Origin: Diaphorobacter sp. HDW4A
Lineage (GTDB): Bacteria > Pseudomonadota > Gammaproteobacteria > Burkholderiales > Burkholderiaceae_C
Direction of reading: 5' to 3'
Length of the DNA stretch: 64,000 bases
Assembly (NCBI RefSeq): GCF_011305995.1
Contig: NZ_CP049910.1
Location: 1,178,001 to 1,242,000, forward strand
Part shown: in pieces, positions 44,057 through 53,465 of the stretch
Position numbering within the stretch: the first letter of the stretch is position 1
Layout: each line of letters opens with the position of its first letter
The notes under the pieces: model-generated
What the model saw: only the letters and a program-made list of their open reading frames with translations
What the model was told of the DNA's origin: nothing
Database searches by the model: none
Program-made: the position numbers and the translations under genes

Positions 44057-45556
44057 TCAGGTTGTCGCCAACTGCGAGGCGAAACCAGTGGCCATGCCCA
44101 GCAGGTGCGTGATGTCCTGGCGCTCGAATGCCAGAGCGGCCACATAGCGATCCGGGCGCAGCAGCACGGCGCCTGCGCCAAGCCGTTGCAGCCAGTCGCG
44201 CGCGGCGCTGGAGTCAGCAGCAAGCACCTTCACTGCGCTCGGTGCTTCCGCAATCTCCCATGTCGGGTCAACCAGCAGCGCAAACTGGTATCCCGCCAGG
44301 CTGTCGAGCCGAATGCCCGCGGAGAGCGTGGGCTGTTCACCGACCATGCCAGCGGCTCCGCCACCCTCGTGTACTCCCGGGCCAAGGCGCGGCTGCGGTG
44401 TTGTGAATACCTGTGGGTTGGCGCGCATCTCGAGGTCGCGGCGGCGCGCTTCTTCAGGGTCCTGGGTCTGGATCACGGCCCCCAGACGAACGGCCGTCTC
44501 GATGAATTCGCGCACATGCGGCGAGCGCTCCGTTTCATAGGTGTCGAGCAAGTCGTCTGCCGCGCGCCCGGAGATCACTTCCGCCAGCTTCCATGCCAGA
44601 TTGGAGGCGTCGCGGATACCCGCCGCCATGCCTTGGCCCATGAATGGAGGGGTCTGGTGCGCAGCGTCCCCGGCGATCAGCAGGCGACCATTGCGCCAGC
44701 CTTTGGCGACCACGGAGTGGAAGGTATATACCGCTGGCCGCTCCAGATCTGCGTCCTCGGGAGTGACCCAGCGCGACAGCAGTTGCCAGATCATTTCGGG
44801 GCGGCTCATTACGGAGGCGTCCTCTCCTGGCATCAGCATGAATTCCCAACGCCGCCGGGCACCAGGTCCGCGCACGTAGGTGGCAGGCCGGGCCGGGTCG
44901 CAATACTGCACGGCATGGTCGCCGAGGTCCGCACGTTCCTTGCGCAGAATGATGTCCACCACTAGCCAGCGCTCGTGCGAGCGCAGATCGTCGAGTTCGG
45001 TGCCCATGAAGCGCCGCACGGTCGAGCGCGCGCCGTCGCAGCCAACCACGTAGCGGGCGCGGGTGCTAAGCAGCCGCCCACCGGACATGTCTTCCAGTCT
45101 CAGGCCGACATCATCGTCGCCTGGTTCAAGCGCAAACACCTCATGGCGCAGCCGGACGTCGACGCAAGGCTGCTCGGCAAGCCGTGCCCGCAGCTCAGTC
45201 TCCAACGTCGGTTGATGGAAGCGGTAGCTCGCATGCCAGCCCTGGGGGCCTACCTCGGTGGAGCGCTGCCAGTCGAGCAGCAGGCGCCCGTCGGCGTCGA
45301 CAAACTTCATTCCCGGTGCGACAACGAGATCCGGCAGCAGAAGATCGGCGATGCCAATCGTCTGGAATACCCGCATGCATTCGCCATCGAACTGGATCGC
45401 GCGTGGCAACCGGTAGATGTCCGGCTCGCGCTCCAGCACGAGCACGCTGAGTCCGTGCAGTGCGAGCAGGTTGGCGAGCGTTGCCCCAACGGGGCCGAGA
45501 CCGATCACGGCTACGTCGTAGCGGTCGCTCAAAGGAAGGGAAGGCTTTGCATTCAT
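44057..45556 (-). CDS. MhpA-like FAD-dependent aromatic hydroxylase, second copy
   Basis: 499 residues; FAD motifs VIGLGPVGATLANLLALHGLSV, YVVGCDGARSTVRRFMG and LLIAGDAAHQTPPFMGQGMAAG. It is a diverged paralogue of the hydroxylase at 41,170 and of that at 48,652. Start at the ATG 45556 (MNAKPSLPLSDRYDV). The gap to the FAH-family gene upstream is 103 bp and to the VOC gene downstream 45 bp. The presence of two hydroxylases in one operon suggests two successive or alternative hydroxylations. Confidence 0.9.
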   Translation of the reverse strand: MNAKPSLPLSDRYDVAVIGLGPVGATLANLLALHGLSVLVLEREPDIYRLPRAIQFDGECMRVFQTIGIADLLLPDLVVAPGMKFVDADGRLLLDWQRSTEVGPQGWHASYRFHQPTLETELRARLAEQPCVDVRLRHEVFALEPGDDDVGLRLEDMSGGRLLSTRARYVVGCDGARSTVRRFMGTELDDLRSHERWLVVDIILRKERADLGDHAVQYCDPARPATYVRGPGARRRWEFMLMPGEDASVMSRPEMIWQLLSRWVTPEDADLERPAVYTFHSVVAKGWRNGRLLIAGDAAHQTPPFMGQGMAAGIRDASNLAWKLAEVISGRAADDLLDTYETERSPHVREFIETAVRLGAVIQTQDPEEARRRDLEMRANPQVFTTPQPRLGPGVHEGGGAAGMVGEQPTLSAGIRLDSLAGYQFALLVDPTWEIAEAPSAVKVLAADSSAARDWLQRLGAGAVLLRPDRYVAALAFERQDITHLLGMATGFASQLATT

Positions 45557-45659
45557 TGGACGGTGATCCGGCGCCGCTTGATCGGCAGCATGTGAGTGGC
45601 TTGGGAGGTGGTTCGCGGATAGCTGGTCATGCGTTCGGATGACTCAGCTATCCAGGCAC

Positions 45660-46514
45660 TTAGCGCTCGTCAACGATGGAGTTGCGCAAGACGCCAATGC
45701 GATCAACTTCCACCTCGACCACATCCCCGGCCTTCATCCACAGCGGAGGAGTGCGCTTGGCGCCGATGCCGCCGGGTGTTCCGGTCACGATCACATCGCC
45801 AGCTTGCAGCGGCGCCACCGTGGAGGCGTAGGCGATCTGACGGGGAATGTCGTGGAGCATCATCTCGGTCGTCGCGCGTTGCACCTCGACGCCATTCAGC
45901 CGCGTGGTGAGGGTCATCACCGTGCCTGCAGGAATCTCGTCGGCTGTGACCATCCAGGGGCCGAACGCACCTGTACGCCAGAAGTTCTTGCCCGGGCACC
46001 ACTGCTGCGTGTGCATCTGCCACTGACGCACGGACGCGTCGTTGTAGCAGGCATAGCCGGCAATGTGATCCCATGCGTCGGCTTCGGAGATACGGCGTCC
46101 CGGCTTGCCGATGATGATGGCGATCTCGCCTTCGTAATCGAGCGTGACGGACTCCGGGGGGCGTGGAATGGCTTCACCGTGCCCGACTTGTGAGTCGGCC
46201 ACGCGCAGGAAAAAGACGGGCTGCTCTGTCACCTCGCGTCCCGTCTCCCGAACGTGCTCGCCATAGTTCAACCCGACACACCAGATCTTGCTGGGATTCG
46301 GGATGACGGGCAGCAGCTTCGCGTCAGCGAACGCGAAGTCGGCCTCACGCGTCAGAAACTGTCGGGCTTCTTCGATCGCATCTGCCTGCAGCAGGCTCTG
46401 CAGATCCGCGTAACGCTTGCCAAGCGCTGCACCGAGATCGATGACCCCTTGCCCGTCGGCGGTGACGAGTCCAAAACCATTCTTACCTTGTCGCTCAAAA
46501 CTAACCAGCTTCAT
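45660..46514 (-). CDS. Fumarylacetoacetate hydrolase (FAH) family protein
   Basis: 284 residues from the ATG at 46514 (AAGGAG ribosome site five bases upstream). The N-terminal small domain is followed by the FAH core: IWCVGLNYGEHVRETG, LDYEGEIAIIIGKPGR (E-x-E metal site), GPWMVTADEI and VIVTGTPGGIG. The family cleaves acylpyruvates or hydrates/decarboxylates oxo-acids late in aromatic catabolism. It is the first gene of the minus-strand operon, divergent from the IclR gene. Confidence 0.9.
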   Translation of the reverse strand: MKLVSFERQGKNGFGLVTADGQGVIDLGAALGKRYADLQSLLQADAIEEARQFLTREADFAFADAKLLPVIPNPSKIWCVGLNYGEHVRETGREVTEQPVFFLRVADSQVGHGEAIPRPPESVTLDYEGEIAIIIGKPGRRISEADAWDHIAGYACYNDASVRQWQMHTQQWCPGKNFWRTGAFGPWMVTADEIPAGTVMTLTTRLNGVEVQRATTEMMLHDIPRQIAYASTVAPLQAGDVIVTGTPGGIGAKRTPPLWMKAGDVVEVEVDRIGVLRNSIVDER

Positions 46515-46540
46515 CATCGCTCCTTGAGTTAAAAAATCCC

Positions 46541-46616
46541 AATATTTGCGACTATCATACATAACAAAGAAGGCAAGGACAAGCATTTGATCTTCACTCG
46601 TCGCAAATGGTAAGAT
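46541..46616. promoter_or_regulatory. Divergent FAH/IclR promoter with two IclR boxes
   Basis: Box 1, AATATTTGCGACTATCAT (46541-46558), is 27 bp upstream of the FAH ATG. Box 2, TCGCAAATGGTAAGAT (46601-46616), is an inverted version upstream of the IclR gene and is 15/16 identical to 48154-48169. The opposed pair in a divergent promoter fits binding by a dimer or tetramer of IclR and autoregulation. Confidence 0.6.
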
Positions 46617-46668
46617 TCATAAACTCAGTTTTCTGACCTTCAATCCCCGCAGCTCCGTCGATTCGCAG

Positions 46669-47469
46669 ATGGCAGAGACCGCACAAGACCTTCCTATGAC
46701 CAGCTCAACCCGGGTGTTTGCAATCCTCAATTTGTTCGGAGAAGAGCACCCGATCTGGCATGCCGACGAGATCAATGAAGCACTGGGTTACACGCGTGCG
46801 ACGGGCTACCGCTACGTCAAGGAGCTGGTGGATGCCGGGTTTCTGCGCAAGGCCTCTGCGGGGCGCTATTCGCTAGGGCCGCGAATCATTGAATTGGACT
46901 TCCAGTTGCGTCGTAGTGACCCGGTGCTGTTGGCGGCGGTGCCGGTTGCGGATGAACTGGCCAAGCAAGCACGCCTTGACGCCGTTCTTTCAACCGTGTT
47001 TGAAACCAGGCTGGTGGATACGTACCGTGCAAGCGCAGATCCCGCGCTGCAATTTCGCTATGGGCGTGGCCGCCCGCGTCCCCTGTTCCAGGGGGCGGCA
47101 CCGAAAGTCATTCTGGCCTTCATGGCGCGTGCGCAGTTGGTGAAGATCTACGAATCCTGTACCGCCGACATTGCTGCTGCCGGCCTTGGAACGACTTGGT
47201 CCGAGTTCCGTTCCCGGCTCACGGAGATCCGCAACGAACGCTTTTATTGGTCCCGGGGCGAACTCGATACATGGCTCTCGGGTGCTGCCATGCCGCTATT
47301 TGACGCGGATGGCGATGTGGCGGCGGCCCTGACGCTGGTCGGCCTCAATGAATCCATGGATAAGCTGGGCGTGGAGCGGGTAAAGCTGCTTCTCGAACGC
47401 GCCTGCGAGGACATTCAGGCAAGCATCGCTCAGGGGGGCCTTCCGCACCCTTTGCCAGAACATGTCTGA
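46669..47469 (+). CDS. IclR-family transcriptional regulator
   Basis: 266 residues. HTH: STRVFAILNLFGEEHPIWHA, LGYTRATGYRYVKELVDAGFL. The effector domain includes GAAPKVILAFMARAQL and RGELDTWLSGAAMPLFDADG. It is divergent from the FAH operon and lies next to two copies of the ATTTGCGA-type box. It is the best candidate for the regulator of the FAH operon, the plus-strand hydroxylase operon and the porin. An alternative start is MTSSTRVF at 46,696. Confidence 0.9.
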   Translation: MAETAQDLPMTSSTRVFAILNLFGEEHPIWHADEINEALGYTRATGYRYVKELVDAGFLRKASAGRYSLGPRIIELDFQLRRSDPVLLAAVPVADELAKQARLDAVLSTVFETRLVDTYRASADPALQFRYGRGRPRPLFQGAAPKVILAFMARAQLVKIYESCTADIAAAGLGTTWSEFRSRLTEIRNERFYWSRGELDTWLSGAAMPLFDADGDVAAALTLVGLNESMDKLGVERVKLLLERACEDIQASIAQGGLPHPLPEHV

Positions 47470-47553
47470 CGGGACAATTTGTTCTGATTGACTCAATAGG
47501 CAAGAAGCCGGGCTGATATCCCGGGAAGACAGGCCAGACAGTCGTGGGCGCTC

Positions 47554-47820
47554 GTTGGTGTCCAGCATGTATCGGATCATTTCGGAACATTTCAGCGCCT
47601 TGCGTTGCTGAGTGGCTGGCTGCTCGCGCGCCGGAATTTTTGAATCCGGATCGCTGGCCTGTGCAACCCAGTTGTCCCAGGTCTGTTGAACGGGCGCGAT
47701 GACGCGGGTGTGCCCAACGCTGACGATGGACACCTCATGCACTTCGGCGCCGGATTTGGCCACCTTGGGCAGACACACCGCCTGACTCTTGTCGTTCAGA
47801 CAAAGACGGGCGGTCATCAT
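47554..47820 (-). pseudogene. vapBC remnant: VapB-like antitoxin and first codons of VapC
   Basis: From the ATG at 47820 the frame reads TARLCLNDKSQAVCLPKVA and EVSIVSVGHTRVIAPVQQTW, the AbrB/SpoVT-type VapB fold, to about codon 80. It continues directly as MIRYMLDTN, the invariant start of VapC toxins with the first PIN aspartate, and then all similarity ends. The antitoxin stop is missing and the toxin is cut after nine codons, so the pair is dead. Confidence 0.65.
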
Positions 47821-47997
47821 GGGGTGCCTCCAAGACAGGGGTGTGGATATGGTCGTCGTATCTGCAAAAGGGCAAGGCGACAAACCAACTTTCGGGGCAA
47901 TGAAGGCGGCCTCAATGTGCTGCTGCTTTGCGTAGCCGTTTCGGACAGATCTCCAGGAGCGTGTTTGCGATCTCCACGTGCCACGTGGATGAGGCAA

Positions 47998-48443
47998 GGC
48001 TCGAGTGGCCCACGACCACCAGCATCATGCAGACCTACTGTGAATGCGCGCGATGCACCCAGGACGCATGGATGCATGCGGTTTAAAAATCCTATTTTTT
48101 GCGATAAAACGCTTGTCATGCTTGACATGCGTCATTTACGAATCGTAGAATAATCGCAAATAGTAAGATATTTCAAATTCATCCAGCCATGCACTCAGCC
48201 AGTCTCAGCAGAACAGCCGCGGGGGCGATCATTCGCATTTGCGGCAGTCGGTGCGCGCGGTTTTCTACGGGGCGCGTGCCCGGTGCTGCGATAGGCCCAG
48301 CAATAGGCGCCGCTGTTTGGCGGGGTACATAACGAAGCGCCGCTCTTTCACCAAGTGCATGCATACCGTCCTTTCCACCGATGTCGCGTCATGCAGCGGG
48401 AGGGGGTTGAGCAGAAAACTGAAATAACTACGAGACAAGGGCT
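47998..48443. promoter_or_regulatory. Promoter region of the plus-strand aromatic operon
   Basis: AT-rich DNA at 48,080-48,180 contains TCGCAAATAGTAAGAT (48154-48169), an almost exact copy of the box at 46601-46616, and a further TTTTTTGCGAT (48095-48105) in the opposite sense. A TTGACA at 48122 could be a -35 element. The rest of this ~450 bp shows no gene. Confidence 0.55.
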
Positions 48444-48650
48444 ATGGAGCTTAGATATTCGATGTGCCTCGGTGTCACCGCAGCCTTGCTGTCCCGGGCT
48501 GCCAAGGCGCAGGGTTTGATGTCCATCCATGACGTGCTTGGCATCGGCCTCCCATCTCTGAACTGCGTCGGCGGGCCACTCGCGCGCCCGGCTGTTTTTG
48601 CATCCACCGGCCTTGCCGATGGAATTCTCATATTAACCATGGATTTTTAA
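48444..48650 (+). pseudogene. Porin remnant (signal peptide plus C-terminus)
   Basis: 68 codons starting LRYSMCLGVTAALLSRAAKA, a porin signal peptide, followed by QGLMSIHDVLGIGL, a decayed form of the SVSIYGVLDxGV first strand. The end, LADGILILTMDF, could be the last strand with the C-terminal Phe. The ~280 codons between are gone. It occupies the first position of the plus-strand operon. Confidence 0.5.
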
Positions 48651-48651
48651 G

Positions 48652-50232
48652 ATGTTTGATTGGGACGTTATCGTCGTCGGAGCGGGGCCAACGGGCCTGA
48701 CCATGGGTCATCTGCTGGGAAAAATGGGCATTCGCACGCTCATTGTCGAGCGCAACAAGGAGACCGTTGCGCAGCCCAGAGCCGTGTCCATCGACGACGA
48801 AGCCCTGCGCACGATGCAGGCTGCGGGCGTATTGAAAGAGGTGCTGGCCGACGTTGCACTCGACTATGGATTGGCATCCTTCGACGCTGCCGGTCGGCAG
48901 TTGCAGACGGTGCACCCGACGACGCGCGAATATGGATTTCCTCGCCGCAATGCCTTCGTCCAGCCCTTGCTGGAAGCGGCATTGAACAAGAGCCTGGCCA
49001 ACAAGGCCTGCGTGTCGATCATGTTCAATACTAAGTGCGTCGGCATCACCGAGAATGCCGAGCAGGTCGATGTACATGTTGTCGATGTCGATGGCTCGGA
49101 GCAGACACTGCGCAGCCGCTACGTCATCGGCGCTGATGGCGCCAGCAGTTTCGTGCGGCAGTCGATCGGAGCCACCTTGGAAGGGGCCACCTTTGACCAG
49201 CGCTGGCTCATCATCGATCTCGAGAATACCAAGGACCGCTTCCGCGAGTCGAAAGGTTACTTCGATCCGGCCCGCCCGGCCGTCAATCTGCCAGGCCCCG
49301 ATGGCCGCAGGCGCTTTGAATTCATGCTGCACGCTCATGAAAAAGACGCCGATTTCCTCGACGAAAAGGCAATTCGCCAACTGCTCTCGCGCTACGGCCC
49401 CGACCAGGATGCCGTCATCGTGCGCAAGCAGGTCTATGGCTTCCACGCCCGCGTCGCTGACCGTTGGCAAACGCGCCGCATCTTCCTTTGCGGTGACGCT
49501 GCGCACTTGAGCCCACCGTTTGCGGGGCAGGGCGTCAACAGCGCCTTCCGCGACGTCCACAACATCTCCTGGAAGATTGCCGCCGTCGTGCGTGGCGAGA
49601 TGGGTCCGGCGCTGTTGTCGAGCTACCAAGTCGAACGCGAACCGCATGCGCGTGCGTTGATCGACATGGCCGTCAAGAACGGCAAGCATTTCATGGTCAA
49701 GCCGGGCCTGCATGCCCGTCTGGCCAACCTCGGCACGCGCCTCGCGATGATGATTCCGTCGGTAGCCGAGCACTACGCCCAGATGAAAAACAAGCCCAAG
49801 GGCAGCTACACGCAAGGCTTCTTGACTGGGCTTGCCCACTCCGAGCGCGTCGGCCGACTGGCCCCGCAACCGATGCTGGAGACGCTGGACCGAGCGCTGC
49901 ACCCGATGGACGACTTGACCGGCGTCGGCTTTGCCATCCTCGTCATCGGCATCGATGCACAGGAAGCGGCCGCCAAGCTCGCGGCAGTCAACTGGATGCT
50001 GCCCGGCGTGCGGGTACTGGCGATCGTGCCGGGAAATTACAACCTGCACCGCACCATCTGGACGCAGTGGGCCGGTCGCGACATCAACGACGCCTTTGGC
50101 GCTGACGAGAAGACCCGCGTGCTGCTGCTGCGCCCGGATCGCTACGTCGCGCTCGATGCCTTGTACGCCGATGACCCGGAACCAATCGCACGCACAGTAC
50201 GCGCCCTCGTCGAATCGACCTTCAAAGGCTAG
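48652..50232 (+). CDS. FAD-dependent aromatic hydroxylase, third MhpA-like copy
   Basis: 526 residues. FAD sites: VIVVGAGPTGLTMGHLLGKM, YVIGADGASSFVRQSIG and IFLCGDAAHLSPPFAGQGVNS. The family is that of MhpA/phenol-type class A flavin monooxygenases with a C-terminal thioredoxin-like domain (VRVLAIVPGNYN, LLLRPDRYVALDAL). It starts right after the porin remnant with a weak ribosome site, so expression may depend on translation of the remnant. It is first of three intact genes (hydroxylase, esterase, transporter). Confidence 0.9.
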   Translation: MFDWDVIVVGAGPTGLTMGHLLGKMGIRTLIVERNKETVAQPRAVSIDDEALRTMQAAGVLKEVLADVALDYGLASFDAAGRQLQTVHPTTREYGFPRRNAFVQPLLEAALNKSLANKACVSIMFNTKCVGITENAEQVDVHVVDVDGSEQTLRSRYVIGADGASSFVRQSIGATLEGATFDQRWLIIDLENTKDRFRESKGYFDPARPAVNLPGPDGRRRFEFMLHAHEKDADFLDEKAIRQLLSRYGPDQDAVIVRKQVYGFHARVADRWQTRRIFLCGDAAHLSPPFAGQGVNSAFRDVHNISWKIAAVVRGEMGPALLSSYQVEREPHARALIDMAVKNGKHFMVKPGLHARLANLGTRLAMMIPSVAEHYAQMKNKPKGSYTQGFLTGLAHSERVGRLAPQPMLETLDRALHPMDDLTGVGFAILVIGIDAQEAAAKLAAVNWMLPGVRVLAIVPGNYNLHRTIWTQWAGRDINDAFGADEKTRVLLLRPDRYVALDALYADDPEPIARTVRALVESTFKG

Positions 50233-50311
50233 CAACGCCATGCGGGACTGACGCAGTCGGCGAAGTCCATGCAGCCAACCCAATTCAATTGCACCCAAGG
50301 AGATAGCAATT

Positions 50312-51220
50312 ATGGAAAACCACACGCAAGAAAACACGGGCGAATTTGACGTCGAGGACATCGAATTCCTCAGCCACGACGGCAAGCCTTTATTGGCACG
50401 TGTCTATGTTCCGCACGGCACAGGGCCGTTTCGATCGATCATCGAAGTTCATGGCGGCGCATGGAGCGACTTCGACCGTTTGCGCGGCAAACACGTGCAC
50501 GAAGCGCTGGCCCGCAGCGGTATCACTGTCGTCGCCATCGATTTCCGTCAAGCGCAGGAAGGCCGCTACCCGCGCTCGGTTGCCGACGTCAACTACGCGA
50601 TCCGCTGGACCAAGGCCAATGCCGAAAAGCTCAAGACGACGCCGGACGCTGTCGGCATCTCCGGCAATTCCTCGGGTGGCCATCTGGCGATGCTGGTGGC
50701 GATGAAACCGCACGATCCTCGTTTTGCCGCGATTGCGCTGCCGGACGGTGCCACCTTTGACGCCAGCGTGCGCTGCGTCGTCATGCTGTGGCCGGTCATC
50801 AATCCGCTTGGCCGCTACAACTATGCCAAGAGTCTGCTGGCAGAGCCGAATCCCCCCGTTTGGTGCGCCAAGATCATCGGCCTGCACGATGGTTACTGGC
50901 CCAGCGCGGACGACATGGCCGAGGGCAATCCGATGTTGATACTCGAGCGCGGCGAGCAGGTCCAAACGCCACCGGCGATGTGGATTCAAGCCAAGCACGA
51001 TGAGGTGCACAACTACATCGATCCTGATTCGCCATTCAAGGGAACCGAACTCGAGCGCTTCGCCCACAACTACCGCAACGCGGGCGGCGCCTTCCATGCC
51101 GAGATCATCGATGCACCGCCGATGTTTACGACGGCCCATCCGACCTTGCCGGCGGCGATCGAGGCAGTGGACCGCCTCGTGGAATTTGTGCGTACCAACA
51201 TCCCGGACCCCCGCGCATAA
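50312..51220 (+). CDS. Alpha/beta hydrolase, HSL-like esterase
   Basis: 302 residues. HGGAWSDFDRLRG is the oxyanion motif of hormone-sensitive-lipase-like esterases, GISGNSSGGHLAM the nucleophile elbow (GxSxG), and IQAKHDEVHNY and MFTTAHP may give the acid and His. AAGGAGA precedes the ATG. It probably hydrolyses an ester or lactone that feeds the hydroxylase beside it. It is not closely related to the MhpC-like hydrolase at 40,286. Confidence 0.88.
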   Translation: MENHTQENTGEFDVEDIEFLSHDGKPLLARVYVPHGTGPFRSIIEVHGGAWSDFDRLRGKHVHEALARSGITVVAIDFRQAQEGRYPRSVADVNYAIRWTKANAEKLKTTPDAVGISGNSSGGHLAMLVAMKPHDPRFAAIALPDGATFDASVRCVVMLWPVINPLGRYNYAKSLLAEPNPPVWCAKIIGLHDGYWPSADDMAEGNPMLILERGEQVQTPPAMWIQAKHDEVHNYIDPDSPFKGTELERFAHNYRNAGGAFHAEIIDAPPMFTTAHPTLPAAIEAVDRLVEFVRTNIPDPRA

Positions 51221-51378
51221 GCGCTGCGCCAGCGGCCGCAATGGCACCCTGTTGAAACAGTCGGGATAGAAGAACTGGAAGGCAGGGCGCGCTGGCACCG
51301 GATCAGCCCGTTCGAGTGCGCACGCGATGAGCGGGCTGTGAAGCCACACACAAACAGCCAATATCAAGAGACAACCCC

Positions 51379-52755
51379 ATGGCAACACGACTGAATATTA
51401 CCGAGTTCATCCAGGAGAGCGGCTTCAATGCGTTTCACCTCCGACTGGCCTTCATTGGCTTTCTGCTGATTGTCTTTGACAGCTACGACCTGGCCATTTA
51501 TGGCGCGATTGTGCCCGCGTTGATGGAAAGCTGGAAGCTCACGCCGATCCAGACCGGTGCCATCGCCAGCTATAGCCTGATCGGCATGCTGTTTGGCGCC
51601 ATCACCTTCGGCATGGTGGCGGACCGCATAGGCCGCAAGCGGGTCATCTGCATCTCCGTCATCTTGTTCAGTGTGTTTACCGTGCTGTGCGGCTTTGCCA
51701 GCGGACCCACTTCGTTCTCAGTGTTCCGCGTGCTTGCCGGCTTCGGCCTCGGTGGCATTCCCGTCACCGTGATCGCCATGCTGATGGATTTTTCGCCCCT
51801 CAAAAAGCGCGCCACGATTGCCACCGTCGTCCTGTGCGGCTATTCGCTGGGCGGCATTCTGGCGCCCTTGGTCAGCATTCCCCTGATTCCCAGATTCGGC
51901 TGGGAGTCCGTGTTCTGGGTGGCTGCCATTCCGCTGTTCCTGCTGCCACTTTTGTTTCACTACACGCCGGAATCCACTTTTGCCCTGATCCGCAGCGGCC
52001 GCAAGGCAGAGCTGTACAAACTGCTGGCCAAGATCGATCCGAGCCGCAAAATCGACCCTGACAGCGAGCCCTACGAGACTGAGAAGTCGAACACAAAACT
52101 GCCGCTGATCGAGCTGTTCCGCAGCAGCCGTGGGCTGAGCACGATCATGTTCAGTGTCGCCATCATTTTTCACCTCATTCTGAATTACGGCTTGGTCAGT
52201 TGGTTGCCGAAGCTGATGATGGAAAACGGTTTCAACATGACGTCGGGTCTCACCTTCCTGATCACGCTGCACGGCGGCGCCATCGTCGGCACCCTGTTGC
52301 TGGGACGGCTGGCCGACAAATGGGGCATCAAGAACCTTTTGATGCCGCTGTATCTGACCGGTTCGGTGACCATGATTCTGCTGAGCTTCAACAAGGATCC
52401 GATCCTGCTGTATGCGCTGGTAGCCATCGGCGGTGCGGCGGTGGTCGGCGCACAAAGCCTCGTGCAGGTCTATATTGCACAGTTCTACCCAGCGCAGGCC
52501 CGCTCGACGGCCTTGGGCGCCATCATGGGTCTGGGTCGTGTCGGCGCTATCCTCGGCCCGCTGCTTGGAGGCCTTCTGCTGTCGCTGCCCATCTCGACAG
52601 TTTTCCTCGCCTTTGCCGTGCCCGGAGTCTGCTCCTTCATTGCGATTGCCATGGTGCAGAACCGCTATTCGCACGACCGTGCTGCCGACGGGTCACGCAA
52701 ACGCAACGCGGATGCGCGGAGCCCCGGCAAACAGGTGCGTCCGGCTGCACACTGA
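51379..52755 (+). CDS. MFS transporter, aromatic acid:H+ symporter (AAHS) family
   Basis: 458 residues with 12 membrane segments. AAHS hallmarks are the acidic FDSYDLAIYGAIVPAL in segment 1 and the loop motif GMVADRIGRKRV, with a second GRLADKWGIK-type copy in the other half. It takes up benzoate-like acids with protons across the inner membrane. It is the last gene of the plus-strand operon and is followed by a strong terminator. Confidence 0.92.
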   Translation: MATRLNITEFIQESGFNAFHLRLAFIGFLLIVFDSYDLAIYGAIVPALMESWKLTPIQTGAIASYSLIGMLFGAITFGMVADRIGRKRVICISVILFSVFTVLCGFASGPTSFSVFRVLAGFGLGGIPVTVIAMLMDFSPLKKRATIATVVLCGYSLGGILAPLVSIPLIPRFGWESVFWVAAIPLFLLPLLFHYTPESTFALIRSGRKAELYKLLAKIDPSRKIDPDSEPYETEKSNTKLPLIELFRSSRGLSTIMFSVAIIFHLILNYGLVSWLPKLMMENGFNMTSGLTFLITLHGGAIVGTLLLGRLADKWGIKNLLMPLYLTGSVTMILLSFNKDPILLYALVAIGGAAVVGAQSLVQVYIAQFYPAQARSTALGAIMGLGRVGAILGPLLGGLLLSLPISTVFLAFAVPGVCSFIAIAMVQNRYSHDRAADGSRKRNADARSPGKQVRPAAH

Positions 52756-52797
52756 GTACATGCGAATGGCTGGCGGCTCAGCGCCGGTCGAAAAAAT

Positions 52798-52829
52798 GCG
52801 CCATCGCGTATGCGAGATGGCGCGTTTTT
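52798..52829 (+). terminator. Rho-independent terminator
   Basis: GCGCCATC - 10-nt loop - GATGGCGC followed by GTTTTTC, with an A-run before the stem, so it can act in both directions. It ends the transporter operon and faces the decayed carboxymuconolactone-decarboxylase-like gene. Confidence 0.8.
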
Positions 52830-52962
52830 CCTTGGCTGGGCGTTGTTGCGGGACGAACCGCATTGCTTCAATGCCGTGCCCCAACACTGGATCGTGGAAG
52901 GCGATGCGTGGCCCGATGAGAAAACGATCCACCTTGGCGGCCAAGCCATCAACCTGAGCGCT

Positions 52963-53320
52963 TCAATTGTGGGAGTCGGCAGGCAACGGAACGTCGAAAG
53001 CGTTCAGATGGACGGACACCATGCAATAGAGTCCGACCAGATAGATCAGCTCGGTAGCACCGTCAGCGCCGAAGGTCTCGACTGCCTTGCGATAGGTCAT
53101 CTCCGGCAAGGTACTGCCCCTCACCAATGCTGAAGCGACGTCGTACGCGACCGCTTCGTCATATTTTAGGTTGCCCGGCCGTTGGCCTGCGACGATCGTG
53201 CTGATCGTGTCGTCAGTGATACCGCGCAGCTCTGCGACCAGGACGTGCGCATACAATTCCTAGGCCGCATGGAAATGGGCACCAGTCACAAGACAGGATT
53301 TCGAGCTTTGGGTAGGTGCT
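52963..53320 (-). pseudogene. Carboxymuconolactone decarboxylase-family gene, broken
   Basis: The 3' part (LYAHVLVAELRGITDDTIST to LVGLYCMVSVHLNAFDVPLP) is the helical CMD/AhpD-like domain. Upstream in the same frame LVTGAHFHAA is followed by TAG where the family has an aromatic residue, then ELYAHVL. The N-terminus beyond that is not recognisable. The nonsense codon at about 53,260 and missing 5' end mark it as a pseudogene. Confidence 0.65.
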
Positions 53321-53465
53321 GCCAAAAAGGTACGGATATGCTTTCGCCGCTCGACATTCTCCCGGCATTGCAGGTGCAGGCTGGCTGCTGTCGCTCGCTC
53401 CGGGGGACGGACTGTCCCCGATAACCGGAACCGGTCTAGAGGGCGGCCAACCTAACACAGGCTCG

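Noticed and set aside
47296..47553. Continuation of the VapB frame to 47296
   Set aside because: After MIRYMLDTN there is no VapC similarity and the frame enters the antisense of the IclR gene.
48628..50385. 585-codon minus-strand frame
   Set aside because: Exact antisense shadow of the flavin hydroxylase gene, with no protein-family signature.
53402..53420. GGGGAC/GTCCCC stem as a terminator after the GHKL gene
   Set aside because: The stem is short and there is no T-run on either strand.
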